A stretch of DNA of 64,000 nucleotides, from contig JADANN010000098.1 in the NCBI GenBank assembly GCA_018806985.1, forward strand, positions 558,001-622,000, given 5' to 3'. Position numbers and translations under genes: made by a program. Origin of the DNA: Angiostrongylus vasorum (taxonomy: Eukaryota; Nematoda; Chromadorea; Rhabditida; Metastrongylidae). This document shows, in pieces, positions 11,020-22,875 of the stretch (position 1 is its first letter; the number at the start of each line of letters is the position of its first letter). The notes beneath the pieces were generated by a model. The model ran no database searches. It was not told the DNA's origin and worked only from the letters and a program-made list of their open reading frames with translations.

Positions 11020-12400
11020 CCGTTAATTTCTGGATTTGCGGTGCTGATTTCGATCACATACAAATTGAAGACGTGTATACTAGTGTACTTAGGAGTGTTT
11101 TAGGCTAGTTTTCTTGCCATCTTGTTTGCCACTTGCAGTAGTCACGTCGAAGTGTTGTTGTTTTCCTTACTAACTAAATACTTGGAAATATCCATCTCAT
11201 GTCGTTGATGCCTCCCGGGTGCAAAAATATAAGCGAGGTCAAGGACGAACATGAAAATGCATATATTTTTCGTGTTCGCTCTTCCATAACCAGACCCCAT
11301 CTAGTCATTTTCGCCCATGCTCTGATTTCCTTCCGAACGCTCCACAAGGCAGTTATGTAGCTTCTGCAATATGAATTCTCTAGACAAGCGGAATGGGATG
11401 TTATTTTACATAACCGTACAGTAACCCTTGTATATTAACATAATTTCATGTAAACGAGACCTCATTGAACTTGTGAAAAACAGTGGTTGGAGCTGCCCTG
11501 GGCTACAAACATGGTTATTGATTCGATCCCGAACTCTGACAAAGCAACCACTTATCCTTCAGGGGTTGATGCTAGGCTTATCTGCGAGGATAGAAAACAT
11601 TTGATGCATCGACAAATAAGAATTATATAGGGCGAATATGTATTCAGCAAGCCTTGCGATGTTGTCGAATTTATGGCGAACCTTAAAGGATTCATCAACG
11701 CTAAACGCCTTGTCTACTATCCTTTTATTATAACACCAAGCCAGTGCATAACACTAATGCCTAACTCAATGCCGTTTAAAACGGCATTGTTTCCAGTGAC
11801 TGAATTTCTAGTGGCGGTTTTCTTTAATGCATGTTGCAGTCCTCGAACGATACCGTATGCGATACCGTATGAGCTTAACCCGCAATGCGGCATTGTTACC
11901 CACCGCCTCGGCACGCTTATGTAACCACCACACAGATCTATAAAATTACCTGGCACTTTGAGTGCATTCTCATAAAAAAAAAATCCTCTGCTTTCATTGC
12001 TCAACTTTTCATTTGTCTACCCTTTTTTCGTTCTCCATTCTTTCCCGGTTTTATGTTCGGTTTATCGCTTGTGTGAGTTAACAGCTTGATATTTTTCTAT
12101 TCCTTATTTGTTGTTGAATTTCACACCAAATCTGGCGTTTCAGACCTTGAGCAATTTCTGGTTCGTTTTCATGACCAGCAAGAATATGTAAATATCTGTC
12201 TTCTATCGGAGATTATTTGTAAAGATAGAACAATAAAATATCACGAGTGCAGGTGTGCTTCACTGAATTTCCGTCTCAACTGATCAGAAAGAAAATAGCA
12301 CTTTGTGCGAAAAATTTGACACAAATGTACAACGTGATGTAGCAGCTCTCACCGCTTTTTCTGTTGACCTCGCCATTGATCAAATAATTCCTTATATCCT
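11020..12400. other. Intergenic; small palindrome and tandem
   Basis: No gene is recognised downstream of the CX-module stop. There is a 10-bp-arm palindrome at 11767-11789 (CAATGCCGTT, TAA, AACGGCATTG) and a perfect 12-bp tandem duplication at 11848-11871. The overlapping 95-aa minus-strand frame lacks support. Confidence 0.4.
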
Positions 12401-12640
12401 TGTTGAGCAAACACGAGGTGTTAAGTTGCTTCCTATTCCGTTAAAGCCGACGTTTCTGCGAACATCGCGTTCTTCAGAGCCTGGAAAAGTCAAGCTAACC
12501 GCAATCTACCCAGCCAAACACTTCCATAAACAAACAAAAAATTGCTATGATTCTAAGTGCTAAGAAAACCAAGATTTTAACCACGTTGAACACAGAACCG
12601 CTTCTTCGCATATTCACCGCTTTCTGTGAATCTTCCACTG
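12400..12640 (-). mobile_element. Penelope 3' end with hammerhead relic
   Basis: Minus-strand PLE terminal region, identified by the CTCTGAAGAA...GAAACGTC motif at 12481-12445 and flanking CCAGGCTC. It is the 3' end of the PLE whose coding part continues at 15150-17300; the two are separated by a LINE-A insertion. Confidence 0.6.
12445..12481 (-). ncRNA. Hammerhead-like motif
   Basis: Minus strand: GGCT-CTGAAGA-ACGCGATGTTCGCA-GAAA-CGTC-GGCT. Both core boxes are intact. Stem II can form GCGA/TCGC with an unpaired A on each side; stem I is weakened by wobble pairs. Activity is uncertain. Confidence 0.45.
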
Positions 12641-12737
12641 AACATATCATGTGGAGACCAACCGCAAAAAGTTCACATTGATAAGTAATGTGCTTCTTTT
12701 AGATTAAATTATTAGACTTAAGTACTGTGTACTGTAC

Positions 12738-15146
12738 CGTCATCAATGGAGATTTCAACGCCAAGATTGGACCAAGAAGAACGTCTGAAGAACGTCACAT
12801 TGGGATCCACGGATTGGTATGAGACGAACAGGGTGAGCGGCTCTCTGGGTTTATCACGACGACCAAGATCCATGGTAACTCGCAATTTCAGAAGCCCCCA
12901 CCCTCAAAGCTGGACGTGGGAGTCTCCCAATGGAGGGTACCATAACGAAATAGACCACACCATAGTGAATAAAAGGTTTTGACTAACGGGTGTTGCTGTT
13001 GTTCCAAAATTCTACAAGGGATCAGACCATCGCCTCCTTCGTTCAAAATTCTATTTCTCGCGGAAAGGAGAAAAAAGCCACTAAATTCAAAAACCGAACT
13101 CCCAGAACCACCGTAAATTGGGATTTATTCAAATCACTAGCCGGCTGTTGGGAAGATGCCGTTCTCGATAACATCCACATGGAATACGATTGGCTCACTG
13201 AACATCTTCATGTTAGCGCTATGAAAGCTGAGACTTCGAAAGTCACCAGGAGTCGCCTGCCTCCAGAAACACACAACCAGCGTGGAATCGCACGACCTGC
13301 AGGCAACCGCGAACTAACGTCCGAACTTGCAAAACACTGCAGACAGGCAATAAAAGAAGATCTTAAAGAGAGAAGAGCAGCAGTAGTGGTCGAAGCTGCA
13401 GAGGCTGGAAAAACCATTCGCAAAGCCCACTGAAGCATCGCCAATTACAAGACCAAGATGATTGCACTCCGATGCCCAGACGGAGCAGTTACAGCGTCTC
13501 GAAAGGCACTGGAGAAAATCATTCACGAATATTACTCAGATCTCTTCGATAGCCACGTCCACCTTCCGTCATATGAAGTAAAGGAGGATGGATATGTTGT
13601 ACCACCGGTTCTCCCTTCCGAAATCCGACATGCTATTTCGTTGGTGAAAAAATGGAACAGCATCAGGTCCTGACAAGATAAGATCAAAACACCTGAAGAA
13701 CCTTCCGCCAGTCCTCGTAAACACACTGGCGCTGCTGTTCACATGTTGCCTATCTGAATGCAAGGTCCCTACTCAGTGGGAGATCAGCAGGAACGTGTTG
13801 TTCTTTAAGAACGGTGACCTACACGATATCGGCAACTATCCCCCCAATCTGCTTGCTGTCTGTCGTCTACAAACTTTTCACTCGAGTCATCCTAAACAGG
13901 ATTGACAGAACACTGGAAGAAGGACAGTCATGTGAGCAAGCAGGTTTCAAAAAGGATTCAGTACGATGGACCACATTCATACAATAGCAAGACTCACTGA
14001 AGTATCGCGAGGGTACAAAAGACCGCTCTGTCTCACTTTCATTTATTTAAAGAAGACCTTTGATTCAACAGAGATAGAAGTAGTCATGGGAGCCCTTGAT
14101 AGTCAAGGAGTCTCTACTCAGTACATAAAGATTCTTCGTGAGCTGTACAAAAATTTCACAACCAAGATATCACCATTCTACAACGATATTAACATTGGCG
14201 TCAAAGGAGTAGTTAGGCAAGGCGGTACCATCTCGCCAAAATTATTTACCACCACACTCCAGAACGTCATGCGAACATTAGAATGGGAAAATATGGAACT
14301 GAAAATCGATGGTCGGCAGTTACACCACTTTCGCTTTTCTGGTGACAACATCCTTATAACAGCAAGCATTAGCTAAGCGGAACGTATGCTTGCCGGCTTT
14401 CATAAAACCTGTGGAAAGATTGGTCTTTGACTAAATCTCATAAAAAACGATGTTCATGGGGAACGGATTGGTTTCGTATTCCCCCATTCACGGTCAGCGG
14501 AACGTCTATCGCCGAATGTTCCAATTATATCTATTTAGGTTGGGAAATCAATATGTTGAACGGCTTGGCTCCAGAGCTGAGCAAAATGAAACGAGCGGCT
14601 TGGGGAGCTTTGAAGAGCATCGAGGATGTAGTGAAGAGAACAAAGAACACCCGACTCCGTGCCCACTTTTTCGACTCAATGGTACTTCGTGCACTAACCT
14701 ATGCGTCAGAAACCTGTTCGCTGCGTAAGTAGGATGAAAGATCACTCAGCATTATTGAACGCGCATTCGAAATGACTATGCTAGGAGTATCCCGTTTCAC
14801 ACAAGTAAGGCAAGGTATCCGAAGCTCCGACCTGCGCCAATGATCAGAAACCAAAAATGCCGTTCTGCACTCCAAACAATCGAAGATAGGGTGGGCCCGG
14901 TACTTAATCCGTATGAATGATAATCGATAGACAAGAGCATTTGGTAACTCGGGATGTTAAAGGCATTGCAGGAAGACCTCCGACCTGATGGTCAGAGTTC
15001 TTCACGAAAAGCCTGGAAGAAAGATGTGGTGCTCAACGGGTTCCTAAAGCGAGCAGAACGCACTGGGCTACTCTTACACGTGACAGGGGAAATTGGAAGA
15101 CTTGCTGGCCTCGAGTCACTCGACGATCAACGAGACTACAGGTGAT
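12738..15146 (+). mobile_element. LINE-A (RTE-like), 5' truncated
   Basis: Degenerate retrotransposon. The endonuclease domain is entered within [11 protein letters not shown] (frame changes from 12745), then a linker (VNWDLFKSLAGCWEDAVLDN at 13110), then the reverse transcriptase: an EIRHAI-type region near 13620, LTFIYLKKTFDS near 14035, VVRQGGTISPKLF near 14205 and HHFRFSGD at 14325-14345. The usual FADD is FSGD, so a catalytic Asp is lost. The C-terminal part reads LRAHFFDSMVLRALTYASET (14670) and ends near 15146 with a tail rich in GTGATACA-type units. It sits inside a minus-strand PLE. Not functional. Confidence 0.85.
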
Positions 15147-15149
15147 ACA

Positions 15150-17300
15150 AGTGAAGTACTCTGTAAGATCAGGTGTGATAACGGGGTATTCGCCATTGCG
15201 GGTCATTCTTGGATTCTTTGAATTTATCCAAAACGGTTGGAGAATTTGCACCCTGGTGTTTTCGATTCCTGTGCGAGGATGTTAGCTTATACTCTAGATT
15301 TTTCCCCGTTGTATCTCTGTGTCTTATTCATGCCTAGTGGAGTATTTGGTTTAAGTTTACTGACTACGTGTTCTTCTATACGTAGGAGAGTTGTTTACCC
15401 GTTTCGCCAACGTATTCGCCCCACATGTTTTACATTAGATCAGACAAACTGTACCCAAACTGATGCAATCACCGTCTCTTCCGTTAGGGTAAAGTGGGCA
15501 ATTTCACGTTGCACATGGACGGTCACGCAAGCGGTTGCGAACTAGCTGGCGTCTCACAGTGCTCCGTGGCATTTCAATTAGTGTTACTGAATTCTCTAGG
15601 CCAGTCCTTCTTCGGTAATGTTTTATAGCTGTGCTTATTTCATTTGAATTGAAGGGCAGGATAAAAGAGAGATTACTGTCGCTAGAGTCGTTGTTTGGGG
15701 GCTTGGGTTTTTCCTGTACACCTATCCTATGGAGCTGCAGTTCCATAGCCATTGGAAGTAGTTATTTACCACGCCGATTTCAAGGATTCCTCCTTCTGCT
15801 CTATCCCCTGTGCACAGGCTGGTGGCTGCTCGAAACATGTTTCTTGCAAGTACTTTTATCTGTGTGAGGGGTAAAAGGGAAGGTAATGAACCAGTACGTT
15901 TTTACTAGTTGGCTTTTTGGTACCTCTTCGTAATACAGCCGTTTTCGGGCGGGTTAATTTGAACGTTCAGAATTGGAGGCCAATTTTCTCTCGGATTCTC
16001 TGGGGTAAACTTAATGTGCTCTGACTGTGCATCCAATTGCCGTTTCTCAAAATACTTGTCCACCTCCTCTTGTGTTGAGCAAATGACGAAGCAATGAACT
16101 ATATATCTACACTAGAGTAATGGCTGGAGATCCGTTACTGGCGCTTCCACCTTAAACATAAATGCAAAATGGCAAGGCTTGGTGTCAATCGCTTTCCCAT
16201 TGCCAACGCTCTCCTTTGTGCGTAATAATTTCTGGACCATCTGAAGAATGAGCAGTTTAGGCACTCCTTTAAAACTGCCATCGATTGCTTTATCATGAAG
16301 CCTATATGTTTGTTGTTTGTTGTTGCTGTATGAGAAGTTTGAGCATGGCTTGCATAGCGGAGTCATTCGACACGGCTGTATAATGGGCAGAAACGGCGAA
16401 GGACTGCGTCATGTACGTGCTGTTAGGATGCGCATAACATAGACGACCCAGGAACACCTGGTTGTTCATTAGATGGGCTGGAATGTGTTCTAACAACTGG
16501 GCGAGGATTGATGCTATAAACCACGTTATTCTTTCCGTTGGCCTACATAACTAATGATAAGTCTAATCGTAAGTAACAGTGGATCGATAGACACAAGATC
16601 ATCACTGGGTACTAACTTACGAGTTTTGATAAGTAAGTATAAGACAGGACATGTTGATAAATCAACTTTGAGCTGAGAGATGGCTTTAATCGAGCAGCTC
16701 TTGGCATTTCGACTCATTCGTGGTCCATTTTTCGGTATTGACATTTGACCTCCTTCCCAGACTTTGGGCGAAAAAAGGAACCATCTTCAAGATACTTTTT
16801 GCTATCTCAATATCGACTGATGAGAATTTGCTACAAGCTCTCCACCCTTATCACTAACGGATAGTCTTATGTTCTTCATCCTTATCAGCTGTTGTGCCTC
16901 CCGCACACCATATTTTTACACTTCCGTGAGGTTGGAGTGATATCTCTTCACCCAATAATGATTAAGAACTTCGAAAGTTTCATCCGTAAATATTCGAAAC
17001 TTAACAAATTTAACACCAACTTTATTACTGAGTTCTTGTTGTCTAAAGAACGGTTGAGGAAATAGTGGTACTGCTAGTGTCCCTATTTGTTGTTGTTCGC
17101 ACCTATTTAGCGCTTTATCCCTAGCTTTTTTGCGGCGTCCATCGTGAAGTTCATGTAAACTACATTCCAACTTACACAAACATACCGTAGAAATTGGTTC
17201 GGATGGTGAGAAATTTTGTCCTAAGTCTAATAACGAGCACGCCCTGTCAGTGAGGGCCAAGCCTCCTATCACTGTTAGCCTTGAATTTCCTGGCACATTA
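15150..17300 (-). pseudogene. Penelope-like RT/GIY-YIG gene, degenerate
   Basis: Read on the minus strand from 17300: a PLE N-terminal region (GGLALTDRACSLLDLGQNF; LHELHDGRRKKARDKALN), reverse transcriptase at 16745-15880 (LLTIRLIISYVGQ; LLEHIPAHLMNNQVFLGRL; CFVICSTQEEVDKYFEKRQ; NVQIN), and a GIY-YIG region at about 15600-15170. Several frameshifts are present. At the catalytic site the YIDDC motif reads YIVHC, so both Asp residues are gone. It covers more of the PLE coding length than any other copy here, but is dead. LINE-A separates it from its 3' end at 12400-12640. Confidence 0.8.
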
Positions 17301-17369
17301 TTTATCCTACTGTGACTCGTTTGGTCACTAAGCAGTTGTAACGTGTTGCTTAAGAAGGGGTGTGTCTAG

Positions 17370-18070
17370 AGAATTCGATATAATTCAAATGCTGCCGAGC
17401 ACTCTAAGGCGCCAGCTGGTTCACAAACGCCTGTATTAACGTCTGTGTACAGCGAAATTTGCATAATATGTCCTAACGGTAGAGACGATGATTGCATAAG
17501 TGCCGGTACGGTTTATCTTATCTCTTGATAAGTGTGCGGGGCCAATACATTGGCGAAACGGGTAGACCACTGTGAGTCCGTATAAAAGAATACCTAGTCG
17601 AGAAATTTAAATTGATGCCAAGCACTCCACAAGGCACACTGGAAACAGAGACATAACGGGGATGATTTTGAAGCAGAAGTTAAAATCCTCGCACAGGAGT
17701 CGAAAACACCGGGGCGCAAAACTCTTGGAGCGTTCTGGGTAGGATCAAAAATGAACCTCAAAGAGGAACGCCTCGTTATCACACTTGATCTCACGCAGTA
17801 TTTAAGTCTGATAATTTAATCTAGGAGAAGAACATTACTTATCCATGTGGACTTTTTGGGGTTGGTCTCCACTTAATATATTCAGTGGAAGACCCATAGA
17901 AAGTGGTGAGTGTGCAAAGAAGCTATTCTGCGTTCAATGTGATAGAAATCCTAGTTTAGCATTTTTCTCTGCTTGGTTATGGAGGTGTTTAGTAGGGTAG
18001 ATTGAGGTCAACTCGACATCTCCATGCTCTGAGGAAGGTGAAGTCCGCCGAAACGCCAGTTTAACCGGAA
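17370..18070 (+). mobile_element. Inverted Penelope GIY-YIG fragment
   Basis: Plus-strand frames, broken by stops, carry PLE nuclease features: MLPSTLRRQLVHK, CPNGRDDDCISAGTVYLIS and QYIGETGRPL, then a hammerhead-like motif at 18026. It lies head to head with the minus-strand PLE at 17300, as in PLEs that start with an inverted partial copy of their own 3' part. Confidence 0.75.
18026..18060 (+). ncRNA. Hammerhead-like motif, decayed
   Basis: GCT-CTGAGGA-A-GGTGAAGTCCGCC-GAAA-CGCC-AGT. The core boxes remain, but the cleavage-site GTC reads GCC and stem II is imperfect. Likely inactive. Confidence 0.4.
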
Positions 18071-18779
18071 TAGGGAGCAAAATAACACCTCGTGTTGCTC
18101 AATAAGATTATAAAGAGTCCTACAACGTAAATTCAATTACCATTTGGTATTTGGAGAGTCTACAAAGTGATATATTCAAACTTTGTAAAGTGACATTGCT
18201 TTCATCAAAACATAGTAACATAACGCAGTTTGAGGTGTGAATTCCGGTACACCAATCTGATCACGATTTTCAGGACTAATCTATGGATCCCGCTCCATCC
18301 AAACCTTCTGACTCACCTGAGTTGGCGAATTGCTAGCACAGTTTTCCAGGAGGCTCCTATCCGGTCTACCAAAGTTTATAACATCCCGTCGTAAAGGCGT
18401 AGAGATCTTGAAATGTCACAGAATCGTGTTGGCCGGCATTCATGAATAATATCGGACCCTCAAGCTGAAGGAGAACAAATGAAGGAAAGCATAGGATGAG
18501 CACCTTACGTGAAAATAGGTCACACATTCAAAACAATTAGTATTTGCATCACTACATATTGACTGTTAGCTAAGCAGTGTTGATCACTGAGATCGACTGT
18601 GATGAGCGGGCACAAAGTAGCTTACAACGTTTATTTCATGGTTAAACCGTTGGTTGGATGACGCTTCCTTAAAAAAACACAGGAAATCTGTCTTGAACGG
18701 CCGTTTTGATGAGTATGTCGTTAAAAATCTCAGTTTAACATATACGACTTCATCTCTTATCTTCGCACAGTGACGCTAC

Positions 18780-19010
18780 ATCAGATTCCTTTCCGATTGG
18801 CGCTGTCGAAATGACCCCCCATCATTCCATTAGCTAATGTTTAGTTTTGCAATAATGATGGATCAGAAAAAGCGAAAATGGTGCAGCTCTCTGCACTCGA
18901 ATTTCACTCCCGTATTGTACCATTTTAGTCTTCGTATGGTGTTATCGAAACTGACGCTAAACAATTTTAGCAAGCTGGTGCGGCCTTGTGGTAATTCTTT
19001 TTTTTATGTC
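18780..19010 (-). mobile_element. LINE-A reverse transcriptase scrap
   Basis: Minus strand reads QGRTSLLKLFSVSFDN, LKWYNTGVKFECRELHHFRF and then a stop where the catalytic Asp pair is expected. This aligns with the LINE-A palm region around 14210-14345. A short, dead fragment. Confidence 0.65.
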
Positions 19011-19329
19011 ACAGATAACATCATTGAAGAATGGAGAAAAAACTCTGGTTGTGAAGCTGGGATCTTGGAAGGTCTTAAAGGCGACGATCAAAGCCCTCTA
19101 GAGCCTCTAATGACCACTTTTGGTCCAATCAAATCGTAATCCTTCTTTTATACATCGTTCCAAGCGAGAAAAGCATTCTTTTCTAATCTTATCCTTCCTT
19201 AATGAGAAATATTATAATGATGGATTATACGATGTGGACATGATTCAAAGCGCCTAACAGCACGGCTCTGATGGAGGCGAAATCTTCGAAACGGGACTCG
19301 TGACAAAAACAGAAAGAATGAGTCCCACT

Positions 19330-19535
19330 CGTAAAATCATGGCTCTGACGAAGGCGAAATCGCCTTAACGTCAGCCATCGATCAACAAGAACAACAGCAA
19401 CAACAACAACAACGACAACGAAGACCTATATCAACCTCGCATCAGCTAAAGAAGATCGGTTTATAAGATCATTTAAATAAATATATCAACTAGCTATGCC
19501 GAGGTTTATAGAAAAGTCGGTCTTTTGAGTTGTTA
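19330..19535 (+). mobile_element. Penelope terminal region
   Basis: Plus-strand copy of the PLE 3' end: hammerhead-like motif (19341-19376), a CAA-rich tract, then GAAGACCTAT, CTCGCATCAGCTAAAGAAGA and a GACTTTTCTATAAACCTCGG-type end on the other strand. Nearly the reverse complement of 7313-7497. Together with 17370-18070 it may be the far end of the inverted part of the large PLE. Confidence 0.75.
19341..19376 (+). ncRNA. Hammerhead-like motif, GAAA lost
   Basis: GGCT-CTGACGA-A-GGCGAAATCGCC-TTAA-CGTC-AGCC. Stems I and II are perfect, but the essential GAAA box reads TTAA, so cleavage is not expected. Confidence 0.5.
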
Positions 19536-19539
19536 AGAG

Positions 19540-20700
19540 ATATTTGTAATCCAGTGCAGACGTTAATAGAAAGTCGTCATTGGTAACCGTTTTGTATTCC
19601 GAAGTGTAATAAAGGCAAAAAAGTGCAAAAAACTTGGAGGACGTATCAAACAATTTTTTTGGTTTCCGAGAGGGCTTTTTCCTATTTCCTGTCGCTCGCG
19701 CGAGTAAACATTTTTGAAGAAAATTCTGATAAAAATCGATATGGAGCTTTCAATCTGTTTCATAAGAAATCAATCGATGGTGCCCACTTTAGGATTGCGT
19801 CTGTGAGCTTTGGTCGACTTTAAAATTGGAACAATTAATACCTCGTTAACGGTTTCACTGAATTGAATGCATTCCAGTATTCTGTACGGGATTCAGTGTG
19901 AATAAGCAGAAGTTCAAGGGAAAAGAGGCTCAAATAAAACGATTTGAGACTTGTAACACGGGGAGAAGCTTATTCTATTAAAATCAAGGTTTTTTCATAG
20001 TTGGTCTCAAGCAAGGATTCTACAGGGTTCATTTCGGTACAATTTCCACTCAGTGATTTGTCCGTGGGACAAAGGTTTCCTTTCTTGAAAAATGTGTGAT
20101 ACCTTTACTAAGTTCACCACAAGCACTCGCCTGCCTACGTGAAGCAGAAGCAGATCTATCATCGTTCGAGTAAGTTCTACTTACATCGATAGTATCAACG
20201 TTACCGGATGGATTTGTCAAACTCTAGCTCTGCTGACGAAAATCTCTTGGCGAGCTACAATACAACTCTACAATAAGAAATCATTTTTTATTTACAACTG
20301 AGCATAAAAATAATCTGTAGTAGTGTAATAGGCGAGCTAAGCCCTGCAAAGAAATGTACGTCAAAACTTAATCATCAACAGAAAAATTTCAAAAAAATAG
20401 GTCGTATCCTGAGGAAACGCAGAACAAAAGTGGGATTGACCGCAAACGCATTCGTGTCCACCTGCATGCTGCATCCATAGAGGGCATCAGTTCCAGCAGT
20501 CTGGTTTAGTCATCCATGGTGATGATCATGCCCATGAGCATCAGGGTTTCATAAATATTAGTACCGAAAGAATGGCGATATCATTTTGTCGTCTTCCTAG
20601 AATGATGCGACTCCACGTTACAAGCGCCGCCACGCAAAATTTTTGTCAAATCCTACAGGAGCCTCCAAACTGTTACATACCTGCACCACATCATACATGC
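19540..20700. other. Non-coding stretch, nothing recognised
   Basis: AT-rich sequence with no supported gene or repeat. Short open frames are not backed by splice sites. Confidence 0.3.
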
Positions 20701-20705
20701 ATTTT

Positions 20706-20708
<3 letters not shown>

Positions 20709-20745
<37 letters not shown>
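20709..20745. repeat. (TA)n microsatellite
   Basis: Near-perfect AT dinucleotide run followed by further short TATA and CATA units to about 20775. The Tyr/Ile-rich open frame here is an artefact. Confidence 0.95.
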
Positions 20746-20746
<1 letters not shown>

Positions 20747-20779
20747 TATATGTAGCATATATATACATATACATACCCT

Positions 20780-21330
20780 ATCCTTCTGCCCTAACCATGT
20801 CCATGCAGCACATAAAAAAAACACACACACACTCCATTGACGAAGTACATATCTTATGGTTCTAGCTTCCATTAACCACCCTTTAGCGTCCACGCCCACT
20901 AAATTCGATATGTGCGCTTCTGCACGTTTCGGACCCCACACCTTGGTTTCAGTATGCCTAATTTTTTCCTGGTCTATTTCACTACACAGAGCTCGTTTGC
21001 AGACGTTTTGTAGTCAATAGTCAACGATAGCTTGCAGAAGAAAGATTTTATACTACAACTAGTCCTTGGATAAATATGCTATATTTGGAAAGCGTTTGTG
21101 GTCAGAAGATCTTCAAGGCAATCACAAGCGTTTGGAAAGACGAAACCGGTCAATAACTAAGTGGAGTGAAATCAGTGTAATACTGACCTTTAGAGTGGAA
21201 GCATTCGTATCCATGATTGTCAGGGGGACGCCGTGTTGGTGACTAAATATGAATCCTTTGGGTTTATGTGGTCTCCAAAGGTATTAAAAATCGAAAATTT
21301 GGAACTATGAAATGACCATTTTAGTTGGAC
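20780..21330. other. Non-coding stretch, nothing recognised
   Basis: No supported gene, RNA or repeat between the microsatellite and the HR1 copy. Confidence 0.3.
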
Positions 21331-21706
21331 ACTTGGACACTTGGATGGCTCGTCTTCACTAGTTCTGCGGGACCTAGCATAATTTCCGTTCCTTCAGAGT
21401 TCTGCTGCAGTCTAACCATTGTGGTTCCCTGGAGTTCCGAGGTCAGCCTGGCCAAAGTCTGCACCAGGTTGTTACCACCATAAGCACTCGCAATGGACAA
21501 AAGAGAGATTTGCCGCCATACACGACTAGTTCGATACCAATGCAGTGGTGGATTCTGTTATTCGTTTACTCTTAGGTAGGCATAGTGGAAACGCCAGAGT
21601 CCCTATCACCTTGGGAAACCCTGCTGGGTGGATGAATCCCCCCACTGTACATCGCAGCCCGACACAAAGGAACACCTTCCAGCCACAATGAGGCGGTAAA
21701 CCATTA
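21331..21706 (-). mobile_element. HR1 SINE-like repeat
   Basis: Reverse-oriented copy; the tail unit CACTTGGACACTTGGATGGC is at the left and GAGGCGGTAAACC at the right. The doubled CACTTGGA unit matches the short tandem tail of LINE-B. Confidence 0.8.
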
Positions 21707-21709
21707 GGA

Positions 21710-22870
21710 GAGAAATGACCATTTTAGTAATAATAATAATCACCTCGTTGACGGCTTCAGCGATACGAGATCCATGGCCAAGTTTAACCAGACCATTCTC
21801 CAAAAAATGTGAGAATACCTTAACAAGCACAATGTCAAAATGAAATTTTGAATAGACGCGGTCAATATTGCAGTGAGAAGAAGTCAACCTAGCTCATTTT
21901 AATAGACATAAGTTATCGAGTAACACGATTAAGTTAGTCGGACACCAGTATCACCGCTTTTATCAAACGCCACAGCTTCCCATTAGACTATGCTCGTTCG
22001 AGAAACACAAACGCATCCACCTCTACACAGATAATGTCCATGGTTTTATTGCTTTTTACGACAGGAGACACAGGAGCCATTCACAGACTTGACGTGGGGG
22101 AGGCGTTTAAATGCATAATAAACATAGGGCATATTTTTTGAATACGAGTACGTGCAGGTTCCTAGTTGCTTTACAGGGCACCAGATTGCACCCTTTTGGG
22201 CAAATAGTCGTGGATGATGCAACAAGCATACAAAGAAGCGTAGCGGCTGTAGTAAAGCCCATAAGGAAGGCACAAATCTTTTCTACATAGCATAGGCAGG
22301 AAACACGTTTATTGAATTCACCTACGTCCTAGGAGTTGTAGAGATGGTCACTTCTGATTTATGCCAAACTCACTACAAAAGAAAAAAAAACTGCGCCACA
22401 TAGCGTAGGTCTGAGATCATCAATACAAACAGGGTCAGTGGACAGGCGAGATGTGTTACAAAATTCATATGAATTGTTGTAACAGTTGAATAAAAATAGT
22501 CAGGGAAGAAGTAGTTTAGAAAAAGAGTTTTATGGCACAAGCCTCCTATGTCGCCAGCACATGAGAAGGGGGTGATTGATATACGGGTTGTGCAGTTCTT
22601 CTTGGGACAATCTGATTTGCGCCACAAATGCTCGGTAAGTTCTGTGCTTCTCACGCAGAAACGCCAAAACGTCAGTTTTTTTATTTGTGGACGGAGAGTA
22701 AGGTAAGAAACTCGTGTTTGCCCATTAAGGAAACAGTGAGTCATTTGATTGATGCCTAATTTAATATAGAACTGATCTTGGATATTTCCACGTTTTTAAT
22801 TACTACCACTTTCAAGCTATTCTTTTGCAGTCTTTCCTTCGTCTGCTTCTAAGCGACTCGATGATCATTA
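21710..22870. other. Downstream of the K2P gene; last exons not found
   Basis: The C-terminal cytoplasmic exons of the channel gene should lie here if the gene is complete, but no coding exon could be assigned with confidence. The 123-aa frame at 22373-22744 has no channel-like features. Confidence 0.3.
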
Positions 22871-22875
22871 CTTAC

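Noticed and set aside
20572..20865. 97-aa frame with a Tyr/Ile repeat
   Set aside because: Generated by an AT microsatellite.
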